64,000 nucleotides of DNA from Pseudarthrobacter sp. L1SW (GTDB lineage Bacteria; Actinomycetota; Actinomycetes; Actinomycetales; Micrococcaceae), in NCBI RefSeq assembly GCF_020809045.1, contig NZ_CP078079.1, positions 3,596,001 to 3,660,000 of the forward strand, in the 5' to 3' direction. The translations under genes and the position numbers were made by a program. Shown here piece by piece: positions 1-8,624 of this stretch (positions are counted from its first letter, which is position 1; every line of letters begins with the position of its first letter). The notes under the pieces were generated by a model. That model made no database searches. It saw only the letters and a list, made by a program, of their open reading frames with translations, and had not been told where the DNA came from.

Positions 1-240
1 TTCCGCGGCAGCCATCTGCCGCAGGATGCGGCGTGTGTGCGCCGCCAGGACGTGGCCGGCATCCGTTGGCACCATTCCGCGGGTCTGCCGCTGGAGAAGC
101 GGCTGGCCGATCTCCGATTCCAGCCGTCGCAGCTGCTGGGACACACCGGACGGCGAGTACACGTGCTTCTCTGCTGCCGCCGTGATGGATCCCAGTTCCA
201 CCACGTCCAGCAGCAGTTCCAGCCTTCGAACGTTCAGCAT
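1..240 (-). CDS. LysR-family transcriptional regulator, N-terminal part (cut by window edge)
   Basis: The 80 visible residues form the N-terminal winged helix-turn-helix of a LysR-type regulator: MLNVRRLELLLDVVELGSI, then AAEKHVYSPSGVSQQLRRLE as the recognition helix region, then LLQRQTRGMVPTDAGHVLA. The ATG at 240 follows an AAAGGGGAA ribosome-binding site. The effector-binding domain lies beyond base 1. It is transcribed away from the PrpF/Tct organic-acid operon, the usual arrangement for a LysR activator controlling the divergent operon and itself. The ligand is not visible; an organic acid imported by the neighbouring transporter is an inference. Confidence 0.9.
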   Translation of the reverse strand, partial: MLNVRRLELLLDVVELGSITAAAEKHVYSPSGVSQQLRRLESEIGQPLLQRQTRGMVPTDAGHVLAAHTRRILRQMAAAE

Positions 241-519
241 TGGCGCGTTCCCCTTTGAAGTGTTTCTTACATCCCTTGAAGAATTCTAACCCGGACCTTC
301 ATCCAAGGCCTTAGCGCGGGACCGTTTGACAGCACGCGGCAGGCACACGGGTTGTGAAGACACAGGAAACGTCCCTCAGTCCGGGTAGTGATTGAAGTAA
401 AACTGCAGCATGGTGCAGAAAATTGCGTTTGTAATTCAATGAAGTGACACATCACACTTGGTGCTAGCCGAAAGGCTGAACCGCCCAAAGAAGGGCCCCA
501 GGAAGGTGTGAAAGCAATC
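241..519. promoter_or_regulatory. Divergent control region between lysR and the prpF-tct operon
   Basis: This 279-bp noncoding stretch carries the start regions of two divergent genes. Two short inverted repeats are visible: CTGCAGCATGGTGCAG at 403-418, which has the interrupted-dyad form of LysR-type sites, and GTGA-N4-TCAC at 444-455. The plus-strand ribosome-binding site GGAAGG is at 501-506. Assignment of the dyads to the LysR protein is inference from position only. Confidence 0.45.
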
Positions 520-1599
520 ATGTTTAGAATCCCAGCAGCGTGGATGCGGGGCGGAACCAGCAAGTGCTGGGTGTTCGAATGGGACAACCTCCAAGTCCCC
601 GGAAAGACCGTGGACGAAGTATTGCTCCGGTTGTTCGGCAGCCCTGACAACCGCCAGATTGACGGTGTGGGCGGGGGAACCTCCACCACCAGCAAGGCCG
701 TCATCCTGTCCCGTTCCACCAGCGCCGAAGCCGACGTCGACTACACCTTCGCCCAGGTGGCCATCGAGGAGCACAAGGTTGACTGGGGCAGCAACTGCGG
801 CAACTGCTCAGCGGTGGTGGCACCCTACGCAATTGATCGCGGCTGGGTTGACGCCGGCCAGGACACCACGTCAGTCCGGACCCTGAACACGAACACCGAC
901 CAGCTCATTTTGCAGAAGGTCTCCACCCCGGACGGAAAGCTCCAGGAAACCGGAACCCTCATGATTCCCGGTGTCCCCTTCCCGGGCCTGTCCGTAGGCA
1001 TGGGTTTCTTCGATCCTGCAGGACGGACAACCGGGAAGCTGTTTCCCACCGGCGAGCCGGTGGAGAAGGTGACCTTTGACGGACGGGAAGTCCCGGCCAC
1101 GCTGATTGATGCCGGTGCACCGCTGGTCATCCTGGAGGCTGCTTCCGTCGGACTCACCGGGCATGAAACCGCCGCGGAGATCGATGGGCGGGCGGAACTC
1201 CTGGTGCACCTGGACGACGTGCGGCGGGACGCAGCCGTCCGAATGGGCCTGGCTGCCACGCGGGCCGAGGCCGAGCGTGCCATCCCGAAGCTCGCACTCG
1301 TGGCCCGGGCGCCGTTGAATGACGGGGCCGACCTGGTAGTCCGGATGCTGTCGATGGGCAAGCTCCACCCTGCCCTGGCGATCACGGGAAGCGTCGCCCT
1401 GACCATGGCCGCACAACAGGAAGGCACCGTGGTGCGGGACCTGATATCCACCGATGCTTCCGCAGGGCTTGCCATGCGCACACCTGCAGGCCTGGTTCAG
1501 ACCTGGGCAGAGATCCGCGACGGCATCCCCGTTGTGGGCACCCTCAGAAGTGCCCGCCGCCTGGCCGACGCAGAACTGCTGCTGCCGGAAACCTGGTAA
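520..1599 (+). CDS. prpF: PrpF/GalD-family isomerase (aconitate/oxalomesaconate-type tautomerase)
   Basis: A 359-residue protein of the PrpF fold, a two-domain diaminopimelate-epimerase-like fold. Visible family motifs are IPAAWMRGGTSKC at residues 4-16, DGVGGGTSTTSKA at 48-60 with the lysine at 59, and WGSNCGNCSAVVAPYAI near 89-105 with candidate catalytic cysteines. PrpF moves the double bond of 2-methylaconitate, and the related GalD interconverts oxalomesaconate tautomers; the substrate here cannot be told from sequence. The ATG at 520 is preferred because it matches the family N-terminus and lies 13 bases after GGAAGG; the GTG at 508 is almost on top of that site. It leads the operon with tctC and tctA, which suggests the imported tri- or dicarboxylate is isomerised by it. 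Confidence 0.85.
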   Translation: MFRIPAAWMRGGTSKCWVFEWDNLQVPGKTVDEVLLRLFGSPDNRQIDGVGGGTSTTSKAVILSRSTSAEADVDYTFAQVAIEEHKVDWGSNCGNCSAVVAPYAIDRGWVDAGQDTTSVRTLNTNTDQLILQKVSTPDGKLQETGTLMIPGVPFPGLSVGMGFFDPAGRTTGKLFPTGEPVEKVTFDGREVPATLIDAGAPLVILEAASVGLTGHETAAEIDGRAELLVHLDDVRRDAAVRMGLAATRAEAERAIPKLALVARAPLNDGADLVVRMLSMGKLHPALAITGSVALTMAAQQEGTVVRDLISTDASAGLAMRTPAGLVQTWAEIRDGIPVVGTLRSARRLADAELLLPETW

Positions 1600-1680
1600 C
1601 CGCACCTCCCCAACAATCTGCCCCTCGCGCACCTGGAAGGCGCTGCGGCGAGACAGGCACCCGATCAAAGGATCTTCTCA

Positions 1681-2892
1681 ATGACGAGCAACAAGTCATC
1701 CTTGGAACCACCCGGAAGCACCCCGCAAGAGTCACTTGCCGGGGTCTACGAAGAAGCCGACCAGCCCGAGCCGCCCAAGCACTCCCGGCGGACCATCCTG
1801 TCAGCCGTCGGCGCCTTCGCCTTGCTGGGCACTGCCACCACAGTGCTCGGCGGAAGCCTGCTGAACCCGCCCTCCAGCACGGAAGACGGCGATTTCAGCG
1901 GGGAAACCCTGGAATTCCTGATCCCCCTCGCCTCCGGCGGCGGCACCGATACCTGGGCACGGTTCATCGGCACCGAACTGACGAACTACGTCCCCGGCCG
2001 CCCCGGTTTCGCGCCCGTGAACGAAGCAGGCGGTGAAGGCATCCTGGGCACCAACAGGTTTGCCCGGTCGGCCAAGACGGACGGCACGGAAATCCTGGTG
2101 GGCACGGCGTCGACCGTTGTCCCCTGGGTGCTGGGGCGCTCGGCTGTGAAGTATTCGTTCGAAGACCTCAAGCCCGTCGTCGTCAACGGCACAGGCGGAG
2201 TCATCTATGCCCGCGCCGAAGCAGGCGTGTCAGGCCTGCAGGACCTGATAAACCGGGACACGCCCTTGGAATTCGGCGGCATCAGCGCCACCGGCCTGGA
2301 TATAACCACCCTCGTGGCATTCGACCTGCTCGAAGCGGACGTGACGAGCACGTTCGGCTTTGAAGGCCGGGGGCCGGTCAACCTGGCGCTTCAGCGCGGG
2401 GAAATCGACCTGGACTACCAGACCACCTCCGCCTACGGCTCGGCTGTTGCCGGCATCGCCAAGGAGGGCAAGGCCGTTGTGCTGATGTCCTTTGGCCAGC
2501 TGGACGAAGCCGGCGAGGTTGTCCGCGACCCCAACTTCCCCGACGTACCCACTGTCGCGGAGGCCTACGAGACGCTCCACGGAAAGAAACCCTCGGGCGA
2601 GAAGTTCGAGGCCTACAAGACCCTGCTTGGGCTGACCTACACCTACCAAAAGGGCCTGTGGGTTCCGCAGGAGACTCCCGAAAAGGCCTATGAGCTGCTC
2701 CGCCATTCCAGCGAGGAACTCGGGACGGACAAAGGCTTCCAGGACAAGGCAGCCAAAGTGCTGGGCGGCTACCCCCTCATCGCGGACACCGGCGTGGCAG
2801 ACCGCGTCCGTGCTGCCTACACCGTCAGCAGTTCCGTCCGGTCCTATGTCACAGGGCTGCTCGCGGACAAATACAACATCCACGTTGAATAA
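1681..2892 (+). CDS. tctC: TctC-family tripartite tricarboxylate transporter substrate-binding protein
   Basis: A 403-residue extracytoplasmic solute-binding protein of the Bug/TctC family. An N-terminal HSRRTILSAVGAFALLG stretch (about residues 35-55) looks like a Tat-type or anchoring signal with a twin arginine. The mature part starts with the family-typical LEFLIPLASGGGTDTWARF and PGFAPVNEAGGEGILGTN, which form the ligand-carboxylate pocket in Bug proteins. It would deliver a carboxylate to the membrane protein encoded 8 bases downstream. At 403 residues it is longer than the usual 320-330, mostly through the N-terminal region. Substrate unknown. Confidence 0.92.
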   Translation: MTSNKSSLEPPGSTPQESLAGVYEEADQPEPPKHSRRTILSAVGAFALLGTATTVLGGSLLNPPSSTEDGDFSGETLEFLIPLASGGGTDTWARFIGTELTNYVPGRPGFAPVNEAGGEGILGTNRFARSAKTDGTEILVGTASTVVPWVLGRSAVKYSFEDLKPVVVNGTGGVIYARAEAGVSGLQDLINRDTPLEFGGISATGLDITTLVAFDLLEADVTSTFGFEGRGPVNLALQRGEIDLDYQTTSAYGSAVAGIAKEGKAVVLMSFGQLDEAGEVVRDPNFPDVPTVAEAYETLHGKKPSGEKFEAYKTLLGLTYTYQKGLWVPQETPEKAYELLRHSSEELGTDKGFQDKAAKVLGGYPLIADTGVADRVRAAYTVSSSVRSYVTGLLADKYNIHVE

Positions 2893-2900
2893 GGACCATC

Positions 2901-4871
2901 ATGCTTGACTCCGCAATGGCAGCGCTGGCATCCCTCGCTGACCCCTCCCTCCTCATCATGCTCTTGATCGGCACTGTAGCCGGCCTGATCATGGGCCTTA
3001 TCCCGGGACTTGGCGGCACGGGAGCCGTGGCCATCCTCCTGCCCATCACGTTCGGCATGGAACCGCCCCAGGCGCTGGCCCTCCTGATCGGCGCCCTCGC
3101 CGTCGTCCATACCTCCGACACTGTTTCCGCCGTCCTGCTGGGCGCACCCGGATCCGCCTCGGCGAGCGTCACCATGCTGGACGGCTACTCCATGGCGAAG
3201 AAAGGCCAGGCCGCCCGTGCGCTGACACTGGCATTCCTCTCGTCCATGGCCGGTGGCATCATCGGCGCCATCGGCCTGACCCTGGCCATACCGCTTGCCC
3301 GGCCCCTGGTGCTCTCCTTCGCCAGCCCGGAACTGTTTATGCTGACCGTCCTGGGTGTGGCCCTGGCCGCAGTCCTGTCGCGGGGAAACATCATCAAGGG
3401 CGTCTCCGCCGGCCTCCTGGGCCTGGTCCTTGGCATGGTGGGAACATCACCCACCACGGCTGAGGAACGCTTCACCTTCGGCAGCCTGTTCCTCGGCGAT
3501 GGCTTGTCCCTCGTGGCCGTCGCCCTCGGAATCTTCGGCCTGGCTGAAATCGCATCACGTGCAAGCCAGCGCCGCGGACAAAAGCAAACCATTACCCTCG
3601 GCGGCGGCTGGGGCCAGGGCATCAGGGAGTGGCTGACGCACTGGACCCACGTCATCCGCGGAGCGCTCATCGGCATCTGGGCCGGTGTGCTCCCCGGCGT
3701 CGGTGCAACAGCGGGAACCTGGCTGGCCTACGGGCAGGCCGTTGCCACCGCCAAGGACAAGCGCCAGTTCGGCAAGGGAGATCCCCGCGGCATCGTTGGC
3801 CCCGAAAGCGCCAACAACTCCGTGGAGGCCGGCGACCTGATCCCCACCCTGCTCTTCGGCATCCCGGGCGGTGTCCCCTCCGCGATGCTCCTCGGCATGC
3901 TCCTGACCTATGGCATCCAGCCGGGCCCTTCGATCATCACCGAGCACCTGGACCTGATGTACCTGATCGTCTGGTCCTTCGCCATCGCATCGATCCTCGG
4001 CGCGCTGTTCTGCTTCCTCAGCGTCAAGCAGCTGGCAAAGCTCACCAAGGTGCCCTTCGCCGTCCTGGCCGCGGGCCTCGTTGCCGTGATGCTCCTCGGT
4101 TCCTTCCAGGAGGGCGGCCAGCTGGGCGACCTCTGGGTGATGATCATCCTCGGCGTGTTCGGCTGGCTGCTGAAGTCCACCGGCTTCCCCCGGGCCCCGT
4201 TCCTGATCGGCTTCGTGCTGGCAATCCCGCTGGAGCGCTACTACTTCCTCACGGACAGCCTGTACGAAGGCTTCGACTGGATGGCCCGGCCCGGCGTCCT
4301 GGTCTTCCTTGCAATCCTGGTCCTGCCAATGATCTGGGCCTTCATCAAATTCATCCGCGCCCGCCGCAACAGCAACTTCGACGACGGACACCGGGACGAA
4401 CAGCCGGAGGACGACGAAGCACCCCTCAAGAACTCCACCTGGTCCCTGGCAGCATCCGGCATCTTCGCCGTCGCGTTTGCCGCAGCCCTCATCTCGTCGG
4501 CATCCTTCTCACCGGAGGCAAGGCTCGTCCCCCAACTGGTGAGCATCGGCGGGCTTGTCTTCTCCGGGATCTTGCTGTTCATCGAGATCCGGGCACGGGT
4601 GCGGACCAGGACCGAGCGGGCCGGCTGGACGCTCGACGCCGGGTTCGCGATGAAAACCTTCGCATGGATGACCGGTTTCCTGGCGCTCACAGCGGTGTTC
4701 GGATACCTCGTGGCCGTGACGGTCTTCATCCCCGCGTTCCTGCTGGTGGTGGCGAGGGCACGCCTCAAGGTCGCCATCATCTATACAGGCGTGCTGTACA
4801 TCGTGCTCCTGGCACTCCCCTCGCTGCTGCCGATCGACCTGCCGCAAGGCTGGCTCAACACATTCGTCTAG
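2901..4871 (+). CDS. tctA: TctA-TctB fusion, tripartite tricarboxylate transporter membrane protein
   Basis: A 656-residue integral membrane protein. Residues 1 to about 490 are a complete TctA large subunit with the signature GLIMGLIPGLGGTGAVAI near the N-terminus and its internal-repeat partner GVLPGVGATAGTWLAYGQA. An acidic hydrophilic linker (about 493-510) then leads into about 147 residues with four hydrophobic segments that match TctB in size and layout. No separate tctB lies in the operon, so the small subunit is supplied by this fusion. Together with TctC it would form a complete secondary transporter. The gene follows tctC by 8 bases. Confidence 0.9.
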   Translation: MLDSAMAALASLADPSLLIMLLIGTVAGLIMGLIPGLGGTGAVAILLPITFGMEPPQALALLIGALAVVHTSDTVSAVLLGAPGSASASVTMLDGYSMAKKGQAARALTLAFLSSMAGGIIGAIGLTLAIPLARPLVLSFASPELFMLTVLGVALAAVLSRGNIIKGVSAGLLGLVLGMVGTSPTTAEERFTFGSLFLGDGLSLVAVALGIFGLAEIASRASQRRGQKQTITLGGGWGQGIREWLTHWTHVIRGALIGIWAGVLPGVGATAGTWLAYGQAVATAKDKRQFGKGDPRGIVGPESANNSVEAGDLIPTLLFGIPGGVPSAMLLGMLLTYGIQPGPSIITEHLDLMYLIVWSFAIASILGALFCFLSVKQLAKLTKVPFAVLAAGLVAVMLLGSFQEGGQLGDLWVMIILGVFGWLLKSTGFPRAPFLIGFVLAIPLERYYFLTDSLYEGFDWMARPGVLVFLAILVLPMIWAFIKFIRARRNSNFDDGHRDEQPEDDEAPLKNSTWSLAASGIFAVAFAAALISSASFSPEARLVPQLVSIGGLVFSGILLFIEIRARVRTRTERAGWTLDAGFAMKTFAWMTGFLALTAVFGYLVAVTVFIPAFLLVVARARLKVAIIYTGVLYIVLLALPSLLPIDLPQGWLNTFV

Positions 4872-4910
4872 CATCCCCTACCCGCTTAGAAACCATTGGA
4901 GAAAGACAAC

Positions 4911-5291
4911 ATGACGGTACTTGTGGCCTATGCGCCCGCTCCCGAAGGCCGGGAAGCACTCACGGAAGGCATCAAGGAAGCGCACCTGCGAAAGTCGGAC
5001 CTCCTGATTGTCAATATCGGCCGGGGGCACCATGACCTCAACGACCACGAGATCGCGGAACTGGAAGGCAAGCTCTCCGACGCCGGGCTGGCGCTGACTG
5101 TCGAGTCCTCGGTTCTGTCCGATCCGGGAGATGCAGTGATCCAGATTGCGCAGGACCGGGACGTCGAAATGGTGGTCATCGGCCTGCGGCACCGGTCCAT
5201 GGTGGGCAAGCTCATCCTGGGAAGCACCGTGCAGCGGATCCTCCTGGATGCCACCTGTCCCGTGCTCGCCGTACGGGCCGACAAGCTGTAA
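4911..5291 (+). CDS. Universal stress protein (UspA family)
   Basis: A 126-residue single-domain Usp. The C-terminal nucleotide-binding motif is present: GLRHRSMVGKLILGS followed by TVQRILLDATCPVLAVR, matching the G-2x-G-9x-G(S/T) class of ATP-binding Usps except for the second glycine position, which is histidine/arginine here. The ATG at 4911 sits 6 bases after GGAGAAAG; an upstream in-frame TTG overlaps that site and is unlikely. It lies 39 bases after tctA and is probably cotranscribed; Usp genes are often found beside secondary transporters, with an unproven regulatory role. Confidence 0.88.
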   Translation: MTVLVAYAPAPEGREALTEGIKEAHLRKSDLLIVNIGRGHHDLNDHEIAELEGKLSDAGLALTVESSVLSDPGDAVIQIAQDRDVEMVVIGLRHRSMVGKLILGSTVQRILLDATCPVLAVRADKL

Positions 5292-5398
5292 GAACCGCGC
5301 GACCCGCCGGACCCCGTCCGGCGCGCGTGCCGCCGTTCACGCACTCCACCGCAACAGGAAACCCGAAAGACGGGCGCGGGGACAGCGCGGCACGCACA

Positions 5399-5429
5399 GG
5401 AGGCAGGGCCATTTCCGGGCCCTGCCTCC
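5399..5429 (+). terminator. Perfect 12-bp hairpin between usp and the MatC-like gene
   Basis: GGAGGCAGGGCC at 5399-5410 pairs perfectly with GGCCCTGCCTCC at 5418-5429 around a 7-base loop. There is no T-run after it, so it may be an intrinsic-like terminator, an attenuator or an RNA-stabilising stem that separates expression of the tct genes from the downstream carrier. Confidence 0.5.
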
Positions 5430-5475
5430 CTGTATGCAGCCACCTTCCCGACACGCACCACCAAGGACAGCCACC

Positions 5476-6921
5476 ATGACCAAGACCGCGCAGCCACTTG
5501 CAGACCCGGCGAACGCCGACACCCAGGACCGGCCATCCCGGGCATCCGCCCGCCGCCGCCGTATCCTGCTGGTGGCGGCCGTAACCACACTCCTGGGCTT
5601 GGGCGCCCTCCTGCTGGGCAATGCCATCTTCAACCCGGCGGCCGCCACGGAACCGGAGCCTGCCATGACAGCTGTTCAGATCATTCCCCTCGCCATTCTG
5701 GTGGTGATGTTCGTCGTCGCCACGAAATGGCCGCTGAACATCGGGGTGATGGGGCTGGTGGCGTCCTTCGGCGTCGGCTACTTCATGCTTGGAATGACCG
5801 ACAAAGAGATCCTCGCGGAGTTCCCCGCCAGCATTGTGCTGACCATCATTGGGGTCACCTACTTCTTCAGCATGGCCCAGCGGAACGGCACGATCGGCAT
5901 TATTGTCCAGGCGTGCGTGCGCCTCGTCAGGGGAAGGACAATGCTTCTTCCCTGGGTGTTCTTCCTCATGGCCGCCGCGCTGACCGCACTGGGGACCTTC
6001 TCCCCGGCCGCCGTCGCCCTGCTGGCCCCGGCCGCCATCGGTTTTGCCTATGAATCCCGGATCCACCCCGTCCTGATGGGCGCCTTCATCATCAACGGGG
6101 CCCACGCGGGAGGCTTCTCTCCGCTGTCCGTGGCCGGTGTCCTGGTCCACGACATTGCGATGGAAAACGGCTTTCCCATCTCCCAGGGCTCGCTCTTCGC
6201 CGCGAGCTTTGCCCTCAACCTCATCCTGTCAGTCCTGACCATCGTGCTCTTCGCCCTCCTGGGCAAGCTCCGCGACAGCAAGGGCGGCCAGCACGCGGAT
6301 GTTGACGCGTCACTCCCCGGGCGCCCCCACGGCCAGCAGATCCTCACCCTGGCCCTCATCGCGGTGATTCTGGTGTGCACGCTGGGCTTCCACATGCCGA
6401 TAGGTTTCGTCGCCCTCTCCGCCGGCCTCCTCCTGGCATTGGTCAACATCAAGGAACACCAGACGTTCATTGGCGGCATCTCGTGGTCCACCGTCCTGCT
6501 GGTGGCGGGCATGATCACCTATGTCTCCCTGCTCCAGCATGTGGGAGTAATAGATACCCTCGCCGAGCATGCGCTGGCGTTGGGCGCGCCGCTGGTCATA
6601 GCGCTCGTCCTTTGCTACGTCATCGGCGTCGGCTCGGCCTTTGCCTCGTCAACGGCTCTGTTGACTGCGTTCATCCCCATGGCCGGCCCGCTGCTGGCCA
6701 CCAGTTCCCTGAGCGCCTCCGGCACGGTGGCGGCCCTGGCCATCGCCGCCACAGTGGTGGACGTCTCCCCCTTCTCCACGGACGGGGCACTGATCGTAGC
6801 CAACGCCCGGGCGGATGACCGGCAGCGCGTGTACCGCCAGCTGATGGCCTACGCCGGCGCGGTAGTGCTGGCCGCCCCGCTGCTGGCCTGGGCCATGCTG
6901 GTGCCCACCGGCATCATGTGA
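5476..6921 (+). CDS. MatC-like dicarboxylate carrier (SLC13/ion-transporter superfamily)
   Basis: A 481-residue polytopic membrane protein. After a basic cytoplasmic N-terminus (about 40 residues ending SARRRRILL) come about a dozen hydrophobic segments. The first part, with IPLAILVVMFVVATKWPLNI and the FPASIVLTIIGVTYFFSMA segment, matches the MatC N-terminal domain of malonate/dicarboxylate carriers, and the second half has the repeated anion-transporter layout ending VVDVSPFSTDGALIVANA. ATG 5476 has AAGGACAG 6 bases upstream; the open frame extends further left but without a ribosome-binding site. It is on the same strand as the tct operon, 184 bases away behind a hairpin, and probably imports a related dicarboxylate. 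Confidence 0.8.
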   Translation: MTKTAQPLADPANADTQDRPSRASARRRRILLVAAVTTLLGLGALLLGNAIFNPAAATEPEPAMTAVQIIPLAILVVMFVVATKWPLNIGVMGLVASFGVGYFMLGMTDKEILAEFPASIVLTIIGVTYFFSMAQRNGTIGIIVQACVRLVRGRTMLLPWVFFLMAAALTALGTFSPAAVALLAPAAIGFAYESRIHPVLMGAFIINGAHAGGFSPLSVAGVLVHDIAMENGFPISQGSLFAASFALNLILSVLTIVLFALLGKLRDSKGGQHADVDASLPGRPHGQQILTLALIAVILVCTLGFHMPIGFVALSAGLLLALVNIKEHQTFIGGISWSTVLLVAGMITYVSLLQHVGVIDTLAEHALALGAPLVIALVLCYVIGVGSAFASSTALLTAFIPMAGPLLATSSLSASGTVAALAIAATVVDVSPFSTDGALIVANARADDRQRVYRQLMAYAGAVVLAAPLLAWAMLVPTGIM

Positions 6922-6992
6922 CCTCCCAGCCCTGGCAGGACAGCCCCGGCAGGACAGTCCCGGGCGAATGCAGGCAGGCGGGCAGATGGCGA

Positions 6993-7027
6993 AGCCCCCG
7001 CGCGAGTCAAGCTCCAGCGCGGGGGCT
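6993..7027 (+). terminator. Hairpin after the MatC-like gene
   Basis: AGCCCCCGCGC (6993-7003) pairs perfectly with GCGCGGGGGCT (7017-7027) across a 13-base loop, 72 bases after the stop codon. No strong T-run follows. Confidence 0.6.
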
Positions 7028-7150
7028 CCCTGGCTTCCGTGTTGGGGAAATAACGTGGAAACAGACAGAAATGTACCCGCTGGCAACCTCACCGAAAGTC
7101 CATTTTGCGGGGGTCGCCGGGAATCTTGATCGAACCTTGAGGAACCAGCA

Positions 7151-7181
7151 AGTGCCCCGGCCGGAGATCGGCCGGGGCACT
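7151..7181 (-). terminator. Hairpin after the NRAMP-like gene
   Basis: AGTGCCCCGGCC (7151-7162) and GGCCGGGGCACT (7170-7181) form a perfect 12-bp stem with a 7-base loop just beyond the end of the minus-strand transporter gene. It faces the other hairpin at 6993, as expected between convergent transcripts. Confidence 0.6.
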
Positions 7182-7205
7182 ACTGATGTTTCTATGGCCT
7201 GGACC

Positions 7206-8507
7206 TCACGAGCCCAGGAGGAGCGTGATGAGGCGGATGGATGAGGCCACGATGGTGACCAGGCCGATGGCTCCAAACAGGTTGTGCCACCAGCGGTTCC
7301 GCAGCTCCCCCATAACTGCCGCCTTGTTGCTCATGATGAACAGCAGGACCCCCAGCAGCGGTGCGATGAGGACTGTCAGGGACTGGGCGATGACGATGAG
7401 CCCCACGGGGGAGGACTGGAACGAGAGCGTGATGATCAGCCCGAAGGCGAGGATCATTCCGGTGACGATGCGTGCCGCCGGTGATCCGGCATGGGCTCCC
7501 CTTCCCATCGCGTCGGAGAGCATGGTGCCGCCGGCCGTGGCGTTGGCGATCATGGACGAGAAGGCGGCCCCGGAGAGTCCGAGGGCGAAAAGCATGGAGC
7601 CGACGGGGCCTGCGAGGGGTTCGAAGATGGAGGCAAGGGCGGTGATGGAGCCGGCTTCCCCGCCGGTCTTGCCCAGGACAGCAGCTGCCACCAGGATGAC
7701 CAGGGCCGTCATGATGCCCGGGGCAACGATTCCAGGGATGGTGTCCGCAAGTGTGATGTCCCGGTAGTCGGCGCGGGTCCGCCTGTGTTCTTTGATGCCG
7801 TAGGACGTGTAGAACGCGGCGTTGATGGAGAAGTTGGTGCCTACCAGGGCAACGACGAGGATTTCGCTGCCGGCAGGCAGCGTGGGTGCCATCCCCTCAA
7901 GGGAGCGGTACCAGTCCGGCTGTGCGACGACGGCGCTCGCCACGAAAGCGACAGCCATCAGCGCAACAATCACCAGGAGAGCTTTTTCGATGATGCCATA
8001 GACGTTACGGAAAGCGAGGACGAATGCGACGGCGGCGGTGCATACCACCGTCCAGACCACAGGGGAGCCGCCGAACACCAGGGACAGGCCGAGTCCGGAA
8101 CCCACGGCGTTCCCTACCGAGAACATCAGTGTGATGCCGAAGACGCCAAAACCCGCAAGTATCCCGACCGGTTTTCCAAGATGATCCTTGATGGAGGTGA
8201 TCAGTGACGTCGGTGTCACGATCCCCAGGCGCACGCTCATGTCCGTGAAGAAGATCATCAGGATGGTGGAGACCGCGATCACCCAGACGAGGCTGTAGTC
8301 GAAGCGGCTGCCGGCCTGGACTGCGGTGGTCAGGTTGCCCGGACCGAATTGCCAGGCCCCCACCACGAACGCTGGTCCCATCAGCGCAAGGTAGCCAAGG
8401 AAGGTTCGGCGTTTTCCTGTTCCTTCAGGAGCGGGGCTTACATGTGGGGCGGCCATCTGCTGTTCCCTTGGTCCGGGACGGGTGATGGTCTTATTGTGCT
8501 CGCGCAT
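7206..8507 (-). CDS. NRAMP-family transporter with an altered metal-binding site
   Basis: A 433-residue membrane protein with the NRAMP (LeuT-like) organisation of 11 or so membrane segments. The first segment reads GPAFVVGAWQFGPGNLTTAV (from residue 44); canonical metal carriers have DPGN, so the metal-ligand aspartate is glycine here (residue 55) while the asparagine is kept. The sixth segment reads VGTNFSINAAFYTS (222-235) where canonical members have a MPH motif. Both changes argue against ordinary Mn/Fe transport. ATG 8507 follows AAGGAGG by 8 bases. It lies downstream of the aldolase-family gene on the same strand, separated by a terminator-like hairpin, so it may carry the substrate of that enzyme; this is inference. 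Confidence 0.85.
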   Translation of the reverse strand: MREHNKTITRPGPREQQMAAPHVSPAPEGTGKRRTFLGYLALMGPAFVVGAWQFGPGNLTTAVQAGSRFDYSLVWVIAVSTILMIFFTDMSVRLGIVTPTSLITSIKDHLGKPVGILAGFGVFGITLMFSVGNAVGSGLGLSLVFGGSPVVWTVVCTAAVAFVLAFRNVYGIIEKALLVIVALMAVAFVASAVVAQPDWYRSLEGMAPTLPAGSEILVVALVGTNFSINAAFYTSYGIKEHRRTRADYRDITLADTIPGIVAPGIMTALVILVAAAVLGKTGGEAGSITALASIFEPLAGPVGSMLFALGLSGAAFSSMIANATAGGTMLSDAMGRGAHAGSPAARIVTGMILAFGLIITLSFQSSPVGLIVIAQSLTVLIAPLLGVLLFIMSNKAAVMGELRNRWWHNLFGAIGLVTIVASSIRLITLLLGS

Positions 8508-8568
8508 CTGCGAGTCCTCCTTCTACAGCTGTTTGCTGTGGGTCGTCATTGACCGGGTGGAGAGTTCA

Positions 8569-8609
8569 AAAAGCGGTGACCGGGTGGCGGGCATTGCGCC
8601 CGCCACCCG
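8569..8609 (-). terminator. Intrinsic terminator after the DHDPS-family gene
   Basis: CGGGTGGCGGGC (8581-8592) pairs perfectly with GCCCGCCACCCG (8598-8609) around a 5-base loop. In the minus-strand direction it is followed 7 bases later by a T5 run. It lies between the aldolase-family gene and the NRAMP-like gene, which may dampen read-through to the transporter. Confidence 0.7.
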
Positions 8610-8624
8610 AAGCGTCCGAGGGAA

